From the NCBI RefSeq assembly GCF_040802235.1, contig NC_133157.1, forward strand, positions 34,624,501 through 34,688,500: 64,000 bases of DNA, written 5' to 3'. Positions 1 through 17,617 of the stretch are shown piece by piece. Source of the DNA: Manis javanica. Lineage: Eukaryota > Chordata > Mammalia > Pholidota > Manidae. The position numbers and the translations under genes were made by a program. Numbering within the stretch: the first letter of the stretch is position 1; every line of letters starts with the position of its first letter. The notes under the pieces are model-generated. The model ran no database searches and was not told the origin of the DNA. It saw only the letters and a list, made by a program, of their open reading frames with translations.

Positions 1-1150
1 GTGAGGGGGATTGCAATCCTCTAGAATATGACTTTAGTTGAGGACAGCATACTTTCAATCCCTTAACCCTCACCACTGTGTTGACAGGTTGAGAGAGCTT
101 TCAGAAAAACATGAAATTGTCCATGTTAAAAATGATCTCCAATGACTTAACACAGAAGAATGAACCTACCAGGAAAACCTTTGAAATACTGTAGATGTAT
201 AAAATTTCAGAAGTCCATGAGAAATAGCAAGGATTTTAAACACAAGTTGGTTAGGTCCAATAAAGTAAAGCAAAAGAAAACATGATTTCTCAAGAGAAGG
301 CAGACAGGCTCTTTAAAAACTATTAATGGAAGAATATAAAGTAACAAAGATGTCAACACCCTTTTTAGTGGTGAAATTCTAGAAACATTCCTATTAAAAT
401 AAAGAAGGAAAGAAGGATGTTTTTCTGCAATATTATTTAACATAATTCTGTAAGTTATGAAGGGAATAAAGCAAGGAACAAACAGCAAAAAGGAGATTGT
501 GGACAGGGAAAAACAAAATATTATTTATAGGCAGTATGAATAAACCAACAAGCTAAAGAGTTAAGATAATTGAATAAAATGTGTAGATATAATAATTAAT
601 ATGTAAATACCAGTAACTCTGCTTAAATAATTGATTTTCCCTCTAGGGTGCCTGGCTCCCACCCCAGACTAAGTAAATTTGAATCTCTGCGGGTGGGGGC
701 CAAGGCATCAATACTTGCTCAAAGCTGCCCAGGTAGTTCTGTTGTACAGTGAAGGCCGAGAAGCACACTTTTGGTTTATTTTTAATGACAATCATTAATG
801 ACATCTTTAACCCTCGTAAATAGATAAAATCCATTAACAAAAGAATGGAAAAAGATACCATATTCAGAATGACAAAAACTTTGTAATCTAAACCAGAAAA
901 CTATGTGATCTGTATAAAGAAAATTATAAAACTTTATTGTAAAACATAAAGGCTTGAATGTCCTGGATGGGAATGTTGAGTATTTTTTAAATGTCAGCAC
1001 TTTCTTTTCAAATTGAATTAAAAGTTTAACATAATTCTAGTCAACATTTCAGTGGGATTTTAACAGCATTATTCAGAAATTTACTTAAAATAATGCACAA
1101 GTGAGAAGAGCAAAGAAACATTTTAAAAACAAGATATACCACAAAGTGCA
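1..1150 (+). repeat. Old L1/HAL1-like LINE remnants in a GNE intron
   Basis: The + strand between about 370 and 620 and between about 780 and 1000 reads like strongly diverged LINE ORF2 sequence (A-rich + strand, recurring L1-type phrases), with a DNA transposon remnant between the two pieces. No open frame of note survives. The first 370 bases are A/T-rich intron that I cannot assign. The family name is uncertain. Confidence 0.4.
632..770. mobile_element. MER5A-like hAT-Charlie transposon remnant
   Basis: The phrases 'cctggctcccaccccagact', 'gaatctctgcgggtggggg' and 'caaggcatcaatactt' match the known MER5A/MER5-type non-autonomous hAT element as I remember it. It sits between two LINE pieces and probably interrupted them. 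Terminal repeats and the 8-bp duplication are not clear. Confidence 0.6.
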
Positions 1151-1578
1151 GTAATGTAAACACCACGGTCTCATACCACTACTGACTACAGTTAAAAGAG
1201 ATGATTAATGCTTAACTACTTAGGATATTTATTTACTTGCCTTAGTAATAAAGCGAGGAAATTTTATCAGTGTGAAAGTGTGAAATAAATACAACCTTTT
1301 AATGAAGATTTGGATTAGCAACATTCACCTTACACTTAAGAGAGGGGCCCATCTGGTTGGCTGTGCTATATGCCAGGATGGCTTCCCCAGAAACTACTTC
1401 TTAGTGAGTCCCACGGCTGACCCAAGCCAGACAAGTAGCCCCTTCCTGCACTGTCATCTAAATCTGCAGTACTGTCCTATAGCAAAGTCTGATTTATAAT
1501 GAAAAAGGTCAAAAGAGTCACTGTATACTCCTTAGCTACTAAGACCAGGAAGACAGGTCTTGCTTTTTTCTCTTTCAG
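1151..1578 (+). other. GNE: GNE intron, no recognised element
   Basis: Unique-looking intron that ends in the acceptor of the first GNE exon in the window, with a good pyrimidine tract (about 1561-1576, tgcttttttctctttc) before AG at 1577-1578. An open frame at 1302-1499 on the + strand shows no family signature and is not called as a gene. Confidence 0.6.
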
Positions 1579-1708
1579 GGTGAAATAGTTAAGAAGTATA
1601 CTCAGTTCAATCCTAAAACCTATGAAGACAGGATTAATTTAATCCTACAGATGTGTGTAGAAGCTGCAGCAGAAGCTGTAAAACTGAATTGCAGAATTTT
1701 GGGAGTAG
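1579..1708 (+). CDS. GNE: GNE coding exon, fifth from last (start of the ManNAc kinase core)
   Basis: This 130-nt exon encodes 43 codons plus one base, starting G-E-I-V-K-K-Y and ending C-R-I-L-G-V-G. It belongs to the C-terminal N-acetylmannosamine kinase half of the bifunctional UDP-GlcNAc 2-epimerase/ManNAc kinase, the cytosolic enzyme that makes ManNAc-6-phosphate for sialic acid synthesis. The acceptor AG is at 1577-1578 and the donor GTGAG at 1709. The frame starts in phase 0 and leaves one base (G) that joins GT of the next exon to make glycine. The helix [13 protein letters not shown] is a ROK-fold segment. Upstream exons, including the epimerase half, lie outside the window. The call rests on clear recognition of the GNE sequence and on phase agreement over five exons. 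Confidence 0.95.
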
Positions 1709-7754
<6,046 letters not shown>

Positions 7755-8194
7755 GCCTCTCAGGTGTGGATGTGGCCCGAGACTCGAGAGCCCCTTAGTG
7801 GAATCAGGTGGTCTTTTAGATGAGCATTTCTTAAAAAAGCAAATTAGGTATTTAAATTTGTTATTTGGCAGGTGACTTAGGCAGTTATGTTTTTGCTATT
7901 TAGTCTCCTTGTCCTCATTTTTGTAGATGCCATCCTCTCTGGGGTCTTTTCAGCACAAATCCTGTAAGTACCAGTCACAATTTCTTTGTGCCAAAAGGAG
8001 CTATGCTAGTAAATAAGGAAGCCTTAAGACTCTGTTTTCTAGGTGTACCCGCAGGCCTTGCTTGGGATGTGACCTTGACTCTGGAGTTTGAGTTACTAAT
8101 CCTCCTCAGACCCTATAACTCAGACTGTGGAAAGGAATCCAGTCAGCAAACAGAAGGAAATCTGACTATGAAAAGCCTAAGTAAACTTAAAAAA

Positions 8195-8330
8195 AAGCAG
8201 CTTTATTGAAGTATTTTTTAAGTACACAATTTGATAAACTTTGACATATGTATATACCTGTGAAACCATTACCACAGTCAAGACATTGGACTTAATCTGT
8301 CACCCCCAAATACTTGTTTAAAGATGTCAT
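8195..8330 (-). repeat. Old L1 3' end fragment in the GNE 3' UTR
   Basis: 'agcagctttattgaagtat', 'acaatttgataaactttgac' and 'accattaccacagtcaagac' are typical of the 3' region of old L1M elements read on the opposite strand. Confidence 0.65.
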
Positions 8331-8599
8331 AACACTCACAGAACCTTGATCAACTTTAGGGATCTGAATTACTATGGCCTTATGACCTTGTCCTTATCTT
8401 CTTGAGGACAGCTGAGAAGCCACTAAGATTTATAGCCTCTGAAAGGAGATTAACCATGCCAAAAAAATCTTTGCTACTGACAAGCAGACGCCTCTCCCTT
8501 CAATAGCTTTCATACTAAGTGGAGTATGACCCTGGGGTGTCTACTTTCACTGCTGTTGAGATACAAAGGCCAAGGTTCTTGCTGTCAATTTCAACCTGG

Positions 8600-8800
8600 A
8601 AGAATAGCCACCATTTATTAAGTGCCTACTGTGTCAGGCTCTGAACTAGGTGTTTCATATACATTATTTTAAATTCTTATTACCTGTAAGATAGCTGTTT
8701 TGATTCCCATTTTATAAAAGCCCACACTAAGTCTTAGTGTGTTGAAGTGACATGACTAAAGCTATGTGGCCAGTGAGTCTTAGAGACAAGGTTTGATCAC
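8600..8800 (+). repeat. MIR-type SINE in the GNE 3' UTR
   Basis: 'ccatttattaagtgcctact', 'gattcccattttataaaag', 'gaagtgacatgactaaagc' follow the MIR order. Confidence 0.75.
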
Positions 8801-9128
8801 AGGTCCCTTTATGCTTTTTCTAAGCCACACAATCTCTCAAGAGCCAAAACTTTGAAAATGCAAATATTTTCCAATTTCCTCCAGGCTACCTAAAGCTTTA
8901 TTTAAAAAATGCCATTAGCAAGTGACTTGATTTGTCCCCTCAGCAGTGAATTCAATCAAATATTCTTTTATGCTGTGGAACTTCTGCCAGTCAGTATTTG
9001 GTCCAGACAGGCTTTTATGGGTACTTTAGGATGATCTAAAAAGGCAATATGCATATTTTTCAGATTATTATTTTAGGAAATCAAAGGTTTCTACAGCCTA
9101 TTGATTGAGTGTTAGCATATAAAATAAT

Positions 9129-9339
9129 CATTTTCTAGTTAGGGAAGTTCTGGGTGATGTTTAACCGGCCGCAAGAGGGCAGCAAAGGTCTCTGCAGGCG
9201 TTTGTGAATGATACAAATTTTGCAAATGTGAAAAGGAAACGTCTTCCCACTTGGGGGCTTGCTGCTTGTAAGCACAGTGGGTAAGTGTAGCCCCCCACCA
9301 GGATGCCCTAACCCTGACCCTTCTCACTTCACAGAGACT
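9129..9339 (+). repeat. Local duplicate of the GNE penultimate-exon acceptor region
   Basis: This segment matches 6646-6872 almost base for base (by eye about 90% or more, with one gap of roughly 12-16 bases and a 3-base gap near the end). The source is the end of a GNE intron including its acceptor and the first six exon bases; the copy ends 'cttctcacttcacag' then 'agactt'. It therefore carries a splice-acceptor-like sequence inside the 3' UTR. No target-site duplication is evident. Confidence 0.85.
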
Positions 9340-9769
9340 TTACTGCATTTGGATTTCTTCCTTCCTGGTGGGTTAAGATGAAGACAGTTGGGTTGGTTCC
9401 TAGAACTCTACCAGCCCTGAAATAATAATCTCCAGGTCCTGCTTATTGTCGAAAAATTCCACAGGTGATTCACAGGAAGGAAGCTAGTTGGCTCGGCCAT
9501 CAGTGGCGTGAGATGGATGGTTCACTGTATTAGTTCCTTGGTAAAATCTATAACCACTTTATACACCAGATAATTGCATTGCTGTCAAGTTTCATACAGG
9601 ATAATTGAAGAGTGGTACTGAATGTAAAACAAAATCTTAAGTTTTTAATAAATTCATGCAAAGGGTAATATATTCCAATATAATTGTTAGCTGTAGTTAA
9701 GTAATCACATATTAATTTATTTTAATGTAAATATTTTTGTTACTGTTCTAGGCCAAATTCTAAAGAAAA

Positions 9770-9775
9770 AATAAA
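9770..9775 (+). terminator. GNE: GNE poly(A) signal AATAAA (first candidate)
   Basis: Canonical hexamer about 2.0 kb after the stop. Two further AATAAA lie at 9942-9947 and 9952-9957 just before an old L1 begins. Which one is used is not visible in DNA. Confidence 0.55.
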
Positions 9776-9964
9776 TGTATTTCCTTGTGGAAATCCTAAC
9801 TTTGGTATTTTGTTTTGTTCTTAATCTCTAGCTAAAAGCATTTCCCCTCCCAGAAGATATTTATATTGTTGTTTATATTGTTGCACTGCTTTTTGAAGGT
9901 GATGTAACTTCTTTAAGGCATCAATACTGATTTCTTAGCAAAATAAATCTTAATAAAAAGAAAG

Positions 9965-11457
9965 CAGTTAGAACTTTTTAAAAATAAATTATGAAATGAT
10001 CACCATAGAAAATCTAGTTAACATCCATCACCATATAGCTACAGAATTTTCTTTCCTTGTGATGAGAACTTTTAAGATTTAGTTTCATTGCAACTTTAAA
10101 ACGGACAATACAATATTATTAACTAGTCACCATGCAATATGTTGCATCCCCATGACTTACTTTATAACTGGAAGTTTGTACTTTTCCACTCCCTTTATCC
10201 ATTTCACTTGCTCCCACCTCTGGCAACCACCAGTCTATTCTCGGTATCTATGAGCTTGGTTTTTGGTTTAGACTTCACATGTAAGTGGGGTAAATTGGTA
10301 TTTGTCATTCTCATTCTGTCCAATTTATTTCACTTATTGCTTTTGAGGTCCATCCATTTGTTTGCAAATGACATTTCACTTTTCTATGTGTGAATAATAT
10401 TCCTGTGTGTGTATGTGTGTGTGTGAATACTATTCCATTTCCTTTATCCATTAACCCATTGGTGGACATTTAGGTTGCTTCCATGCCTTGGCTATTTTAA
10501 GTAATGCTGCAGTGACCATGGGGTTATGTGTATTTTTTTGTTACTGTTTTCATTTCCTTTGGATACATGCCCCAAAGTGGATCAGTGGATCATATGGCAG
10601 TTCTATTTTTAATTTTTTGAGGAACTTCCAATAGTGCTTTCCATAGTTGGTGCACCAATTTATATTCCCACCAGCAGGGCACAAAGGGTTCCCTTTTCTG
10701 TACATCTTCACTAACATTTTTTATTTTTTGTCTTTTTGATAATGGCCATTCTAACAGGCATGAAATGGTATCTCATTATGGCTTAGATTTGTATTTCCTG
10801 GGTGATTAGGGATGTTGAGCATCTTTTACATGTACCAGTTGGCTCTCTCTCATCTTTGGAATAATGTATATTCAGATCCTCTGCCTTTTAATTGGATCGT
10901 TCAGTTTTTGCCTTTGGGTATGACTCGTTTATATATTTTTGGATATTAATTCCTTATCAGATATATATGATTTACAAGTATTTTCTCCTATTAACTAGGT
11001 TGCCTTTTTATGGTTCTCTTTGCTGTACAGCTTTTTGGTTTGATGTAGTCCTGTTTATTTTTGCTTTCATTGCCTTTGCTTTTGATGTCAAATCCAAAAA
11101 TCATCACTAAGAGATCAGTATCAAGGGGTTTCCTGTTTTTGTCTTCTAGGAGTTTTATGGTTTGACATCTTGAATTCAAGTCTTTAATCCATTTAGTTAA
11201 TTCATATATGTAAGATAGTGGTCCATTTTCATTCTTTCACATGTGGCTGTCCAGTTTTCCCAGCACCACTTACTGAAGAGATTATCCTTTCCAAAACTAT
11301 ATTCTTGGCTCCTTTGTTGTAAACTGATCATACATGTGTATGCTTCTTTCTGGGTTGTATGTCTGTTCTTATTCCAATAATGTACTGTTTTGATTACTAT
11401 AGCTTTGTAATATAGTTTGAAATCAGGGAGTGTGATGCCTTCAGCTTTATTATTCTT
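9965..11457 (-). mobile_element. Old L1, 3' part (left half of a split L1)
   Basis: L1 ORF2 end and 3' UTR read on the - strand, badly diverged with no long frame. The sequence breaks at 11457 and resumes at 19515: the base sequence 'cagctttattattctt' occurs at both ends, so the 8-kb block between is a later insertion into this L1. Confidence 0.8.
11442..11457. repeat. Target-site duplication, left copy (16 bp)
   Basis: cagctttattattctt, identical to 19499-19514. The two copies bracket the L1-plus-retroviral composite insertion and show that it arrived by L1-type target-primed reverse transcription. Confidence 0.9.
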
Positions 11458-11470
11458 TTTTTTTTGTTTT

Positions 11471-11794
11471 TGAGAGGGCATCTCTCATATTTATTGATCA
11501 AATGGTTGTTAACAACAATAAAATTCTGTATAGGGGACTCAATGCTCAATGCACAATCATTAATCCACCCCAAGCCTAATTCTCGTCATTCTCCAATCTT
11601 CTGAAGCATAACAAACAAGTTCTTACATGGTGAACAAATTCTTACATAGTGAATAAATTCTTACATGGTGAACAGTACAAGGGCAGTCATCACAGAAAAT
11701 TTCAGTTTTGATCACACATTATGAACTATAAACAATCAGGACAAATATGAATATTCGTTTGATTTTTATACTTGATTTATATGTGAATCCCACA
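11471..11794 (-). mobile_element. Retroviral LTR U3-R, copy 1 (no U5)
   Basis: On the - strand it starts TGTGGGATTCAC at 11794 and ends CCCTCTCA at 11471, followed directly by poly(A). An AATAAA precedes the end ('aataaatatgagagatgcc', - strand). It is 324 nt, the same length as copy 2 at 53692-54015. Stopping at the poly(A) site and lacking U5 shows it derives from a polyadenylated RNA, not from an integrated provirus end. Confidence 0.85.
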
Positions 11795-13260
11795 TTTCTC
11801 CATTATTATTATTATTATTTTTAAAAAAATGCTGAAGTGGTAGATAGATGCAAGATAAAGGTAGAAAACATAGTTTAGTGCTGTAAGAGAGCAAATGTAG
11901 ATGATCAGGTGTGTGCCTGTAGACTAAGTGTTAATCCAAGCTAGACAAGGGCAACAAAACATCCACAGGTGCAGAATTCTCTCAAAACAGGGGGGTGAGG
12001 TTCTAAGCCTCACCTCTGTTGATCCCCAATTTCTCACCTGATGGCCCCCCTGCGACTGTGCCTGTCTTAGGTTGTTCCTCCCTTGAGGAATCTTACCCAT
12101 CTCTGGCTAACCAGTCATCTTCCGGGGCCATACAGGGAGATGTAAAGTTGATAAGTGAGAGAGAAGCCATATTGTTTGAAAAGGTTAGCTTTTTACTTCT
12201 TTGCAGATTTATGCCCTGTGACTTCTATGCCCAGCATTTGTCTTGAGGTATCTTTCCCACTTGGACGGATTATGATACTTGGTAAATTAGATATGAGGCA
12301 CGAATTCTATTTAAGGGTTGTAATTAGGAAGGAAGAAGAAAAGCTATAGGAGTAGCAGATGGAAGATAACATGGGAAGACTGATTATTACTTTGACATAT
12401 CTTCTTGTAGAGTAACTTATGCATGTATAGGTTTTAAACTACTAATTAAATTGCACGCACACATTAACATAATAGGAATACAGTTACATGACCAAAGCAG
12501 ACCTATAATTACCAGCCATCTCCAGTGAAACAAAGAAAACCAGTTAGGCACCCTAGGCATTGTGAAAACTTATCTATGATATGGTGGCTATTGTCCAACT
12601 GAACTTGAACAGTCTGAGAGAAATCAGACAAATTAAAACAACCCATTCCTGGGAACTGTTCACATCCCATATGTTTTTTTAACAATAGATAGTCTGTAGT
12701 TGTAAGATTTTGGAGCGCTACAACTTGCACTTCTCCTAATTCTTGGTTGAGTTCCAACAGTATAGATCCAGTCAAATTTGTTGTTTTACTGTATGCACAG
12801 GCCAGCTTAGATATCTCCTTCTTCATTCCAATGGCAAGTCCAGGAACCGGTGGGATGAATGCAGCTACAACTGCAGCATCACCTGGATCTTTGTTGAGGT
12901 TTTTTGATGATCATCTTCTGGTATGACTCTTCCAGAGAGTCCTGATGTTGGTCGTTCTTCTTCATATCGTATCTTAGTTCATTTTCTGGGTAGCCAAATT
13001 AGGCTTTGATCCTCTGTATAAACACAAACAGACTCTTTGCCCACACTTTGATATGCCCTTTATACCATTGTGTAGAACTCATTGGAGGTCACCACACAGG
13101 AACTGCCTTTTTTTTTTTTTAAGAGAAAGGAGTATTATCAGAAAAATGTACCTCCATAGCTGATCATCTGACACCCTTTTAAGTGATCAAAATTAAGGAT
13201 ATTTAAAGCATGCATTAATCGTTGATTTACAGTTAGTTTTATCCTATCAGGGAGTGTTCC
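11795..13260 (-). pseudogene. Retroviral env remnant with possible end of pol
   Basis: Remnant of an endogenous retrovirus on the - strand, upstream of the LTR. The longest frame (12826-12509, 105 aa) looks like a transmembrane-subunit ectodomain: a leucine-rich heptad stretch, then two Cys spaced within 'MGCEQFPGMGCF', then a Q/N/H-rich helix. Upstream (about 13080-12980) a stretch resembles the end of a retroviral pol gene, with low confidence. Stops and shifts break the rest. Assignment to a genus is uncertain; the Cys arrangement is closer to class II (beta-like) than to gamma-type TM. An internal A-run of about 12 lies at about 13109-13121. Confidence 0.55.
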
Positions 13261-13263
13261 CCC

Positions 13264-13610
13264 TTTTCTTTCTTTTTTTTTTTTTTATCATTAATCTACA
13301 CATACATGAAGAATATGTTTACTAGGCTCTCCCGTATACCAGGTCCCCACTATAAACCACTTTACAGTCACTGTCCATCAGCATAGCAAAATGTTGTAGA
13401 ATCACTACTTGTCTTCTCTGTGTTGTACAGCCCTCCCTTCTCCCTTCCCCCCAATGCATGCTAATCTTGGTACCCACCTTCTTCTTCCACCCCCTTTATC
13501 CCTCCCTACCCACCCATCCTCCCCAGTCCCTTTCCCTTTGGTACCTATTAGTCCATTCTTGGGTTCTGTGATTCTGCCGCTGTTTTGTTTCTTCAGTTTT
13601 TCCTTTGTTC
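13264..13610 (-). mobile_element. L1 3' UTR and poly(A) of the composite insertion
   Basis: It begins after the ORF2 stop (13611-13613) and ends in 'tgat' plus an impure A-run (- strand). The same 3' end ('cattaatctaca', 'ttactaggt', 'cagtcactgtccat') ends the short L1 at 47371-47530, so it is the 3' UTR of a recent L1 lineage in this genome. Confidence 0.8.
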
Positions 13611-16600
13611 TTATACTCCACAGATGAGTGAAATCACTTGGTATTTCTCTTTCTCCGCTTGGCTTATTTCACTGAGCATAATACCCTCCAGCTCCATCCA
13701 TGTTGCTGCAAATGGTAGGATTTGCCCTCTTCTTATGGCTGAGTAGTATTCCATTGTGTATATGTACCACATCTTCTTTATCCATTCATCTACTGATGGA
13801 CATTTAGGTTTCTTCCAATTCTTAGCTATTGTAAATAGTGCTGCGATAAACATAGGGGTGCATCTGTCTTTCTCAAACTTGACTGCTACATTCTTAGGGT
13901 AAATTCCTAGGAGTGGAATTCCTGGGTCAAATGGTAAGTCTGTTTTGAGCATTTTGATGAACCTCCATACTGCTTTCCACAATGGTTGAACTAATTTACA
14001 TTCCCACCAGCAGTGTAGGAGGGTTCCCCTTTCTCCACAGCCTCGCCAACATTTGTTGTTGTTTGTCTTTTGGATGGCAGCTATCCTTACTGGTGTGAGG
14101 TGATACCTCACTGTAGTTTTAATTTGCATTTCTCTGATAATTAGCGATGTGGAGCATCTTTTCATGTGTCTGTTGGCCATCTCTATTTCTTTTTTGGAGA
14201 ACTGTCTGTTCAGTTCTTCTGCCCATTTTTTAATTGGATTATTTGTTTTTTGTTTGTTGAGGCGTGTGAGCTCCTTATATTTTTTGGACGTCAAGCCTTT
14301 ATCGGATCTGTCATTTACAAATACATTCTCCCATACTGTAGGATTCCTTTTTGTTCTATTGATGGTATCTTTTGCTGTACAGAAGCTTTTCAGCTTAATA
14401 TAGTCCCACTTGTTCATTTTTGCTCTTGTTTTCCTTGCCCGGGGAGATATGTTCAAGAAGAGGTCACTCATATTTATGTCTAAGAGGTTTTTGCCTATGT
14501 TTTCTTCTAAGAGTTTTATGGTTTCATGACTTACATTCAGGTCTTTGATCCATTTTGAATTTACTTTTGAGTATGGGGTTAGACAGTGGTCCAGTTTCAT
14601 TCTCCTACATGTAGCTGTCCAGTTTTGCCAACACCATCTGTTGAAGAGACTGTCATTTCGCCACTGTATGTCCATGGCTCCTTTATCAAATATTAATTGA
14701 CCATATATGTTTGGGTTAATGTCTGGAGTCTCTAATCTGTTCCACTGGTCTGTGGCTCTTGTTTTTGTGCCAGTACCAAATTGTCTTGATTACTATGGCT
14801 TTGTAGTAGAGCTCGAAGTTGGGGAGTGAGATCCCCCCTACTTTATTCTTCTTTCTCAGGATTGCTTTGGCTATTCAGGGTCTTTGGTGTTTCCATATGA
14901 ATTTTTGAATTATTTGTTCCAGTACATTGAAGAATGTTGCTGGTAATTTGATAGGGATTGCATCAAATCTGTATATTGCTTTGGGCACGATGGCCATTTT
15001 GGCGATATTAATTCTTCCTAGCCAGGAGCATGCGATGAGTTTCCATTTGTTAGTGTCCCCTTTAATTTCTCTTAAGAGTGACTTGTAGTTTTCAGGGTAT
15101 AGGTCTTTCACTTCTTTGGTTAGGTTTATTCCTAGGTATTTTATTCTTTTTGATGCAACTGTGAATGGAATTGTTTTCCTGATTTCTCTTTCTATTGGTT
15201 CATTGTTAGTGTATAGGAAAGCTACAGATTTCTGTGTTAATTTTGTATCCTGCAACTTTGCTGTATTCCGATATCAGCTCTAGTAGTTTTGGAGTGGAGT
15301 CTTTAGGGTTTTTTTATGTACAATATCATATCATCTGCAAATAGTGACAGTTTAACTTCTTGTTTACCAATCTGGATTCCTTGTATTTCTTTGTTTTGTC
15401 TGATTGCCATGGCTAGGACCTCCAGTACTACGTTAAATAACAGTGGGGAGAGTGGGCCTCCCTGTCTAGTTCCTGATCTCAGAGGAAAAGCTTTCAGTTT
15501 CTCGCTGTTCAGTATATTGTTGGCTGTGGGTTTATCATATATGGCCTTTATTATGTTGAGGTACTTGCCCTCTATTTCCATTTTGCTGAGAGTTTTTATC
15601 ATGAATGGATGTTGAATTTTATCAAATGCTTTTTCAGCATCTATGGAGATGATCATGTGGTTTTTGTCTTTCTTTTTGTTGATGTGATGGATGATGTTGA
15701 TGGATTTTCGAATGTTGTACCATCCTTGCATCCCTGGGATGAATCCCACTTGGTCATGGTGTATGATCCTTTTGATATGCTGTTGAATTCTGTTTGCTAA
15801 TATTTTATTGAGTATTTTTGCGTCTACATTCATCAGGGATATTGGTCTGTAGTTTTCTTTTTTGGTGGGGTCTTTGCCTGGTTTTGGTATTAGGGTGATG
15901 TTGGCTTCATAGAATGAATTTGGGAGTATTCCCTCCTCTTCTATTTTTTGGAAAACTTCAAGGAGAATGAGTATTATGTCTTCTCTGTGTGTCTGATAAA
16001 ACTCCGAGGTAAATCTGTCCGGCCCGGGGGTTTTGTTCTTGGGTAGTTTTTTGATTACCGTTTCAATTTCTTTGCTCATAATTGGTTTGTTTAACTTTTG
16101 TGTTTCTTCCTTGGTCAGTCTTGGGAGGTTGTATTTTTCTAGGAAGTTGTCCATTTATTCTAGGTTTTCCAGCTTGTTGGCATATAGGTTTTCATACTAG
16201 TCTTTAATAATTCTTTGTATTTCTGGTCTGTCATGATTTTTCCATTCTCATTTCTGAATTTGTGTTGATTCTCTTTTTCTCTTAATAAGTTTGGCTAGAG
16301 GCTTATCTATTTTGTTTATTTTCTCAAAGAATCAGCTCTTGGTTTCGTTGATTTTTGCTATTGTTTTATTCTTCTCAATTTTGTTTATTTCTTCTCTGAT
16401 CTTTATTATGTCCCTCCTTCTGCTGACTTTAGGTCTCATTTGTTCTTCTTTTTCCAGTTTCGGTAATTGTGATGTTAGACTATTCATTTGGGATTGTTCT
16501 TCCTTCTTCAAGTGTGCCTGGATCACTATATACTTTCCTCTTAAGACTGTTTTCGCTGCATCCCACAGAAGTTGGGGCTTTGTGTTGTTGTCATTTGTTT

Positions 16601-17449
16601 CCATATATTTCTTGATCTCTATTTTGATTTGTTCGTTGATCCATTGATTATTTAGGAGCATGTTGTTAAGCCTCCATGTGTTTGTGAGCCTTTTTGTTTT
16701 CTCTGTAGAATTTATTTCTAGTTTTATACCTTTGTGGTCTGAAAAATTGGTTGGTAGAATTTCAATATTTTGGATTTTGCTGAGGCTCTTTTTGTGGGCT
16801 AGTATGTGGTCTATTCTGCAGAATATTCCATGTGCACTTGAGAAGAATGTATATCCTGTTGCTTTTGGATGTAGAGTTCTATAGATGTCCATTAGGTCCA
16901 TCTGTTCTAGTGTGTTGTTCAGTGCCTCTGTGTCCTTACTTATTTTCTGCCCGGTGGATCTATCCTTTGGGGTGAGTGGTGTGTTGAAGTCTCCTAAAAT
17001 GAATGCATTGCAGTCTATTTCCCCCTTTAGTTCTGGTAGTATTTGTTTCACATATGCTGGTGCTCCTGTGTTGGGTGCATATATATATTTAGAATGGTTA
17101 TATTCTCTTGTTGGACTGAGCCCTTTATCATTATGTAGTGTCCTTCTTTATCTTTTGTTACTTTCTTTGTTTTGAAGTGTATTTTGTGTGATATTAGCAC
17201 TGCAACCCCTGCTTTCTTCTCACTGTTGTTTGCCTGAAATATGTTTTTCCATCCCTTGACTTTTAGTCTGTGCATGTCTTTGGGTTTGAGGTGAGTTTCT
17301 TGTAAGCAGCATATAGATGGGTCTTGCTTTTTTATCCATTCTATTACTCTGTGTCTTTTGATTGGTGCATTAAGTCCATTTACATTTAGGGTGACTATTG
17401 AGAGATATGTACTTATTGCCATTGCAGGCTTTAAATTCGTGATTACCAA
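13611..17449 (-). pseudogene. L1 ORF2 (endonuclease-reverse transcriptase), broken
   Basis: About 3.84 kb, the normal ORF2 length. The open pieces, in - strand order, are 17449-17048 (endonuclease, with TLNVNGLNAPIKRH and LQETH), 17051-16332 (endonuclease second half, LGDFNTPL and SDHKGIKLE), 16154-15303 (reverse transcriptase, ending with the catalytic FADDMILYI), 15255-14875 and 14675-13611 (C-terminal Cys-rich end with [14 protein letters not shown]). At least four shifts or stops separate the pieces. Full domain order is kept, so it decayed in place after insertion. It encodes no working enzyme. Confidence 0.9.
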
Positions 17450-17617
17450 AGGTTCAAGGTTAGCCTCTTTAGTATCTTACTGCCTAACTTAGCTCGCTTA
17501 TTGAGCTGTTATATACACTGTCTGGAGATTCTTTTCTTCTCTCCCTTCTTATTCCTCCTCCTCCTTTCTTCATATGTTGTGTGTTTTGTTCTGTGCTCTT
17601 TTTAGGAGTGCTCCCAT

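Larger units (their letters stand above)
7755..9790 (+). other. GNE: GNE 3' UTR (inferred end)
   Basis: Sequence after the GNE stop, ending at a poly(A) signal AATAAA at 9770-9775. Alternative signals lie at 9942-9947 and 9952-9957, so longer ends near 9.97 kb are possible. It contains an L1M-type fragment (about 8195-8330), a MIR (about 8600-8800) and the duplicated GNE intron end (9129-9339). The true 3' end cannot be fixed without RNA. Confidence 0.65.

Noticed and set aside
14149-14483. + strand frames of about 84 and 105 aa over the composite L1
   Set aside because: Reverse-strand shadows of L1 ORF2, as are the other + strand frames between 14149 and 18926.
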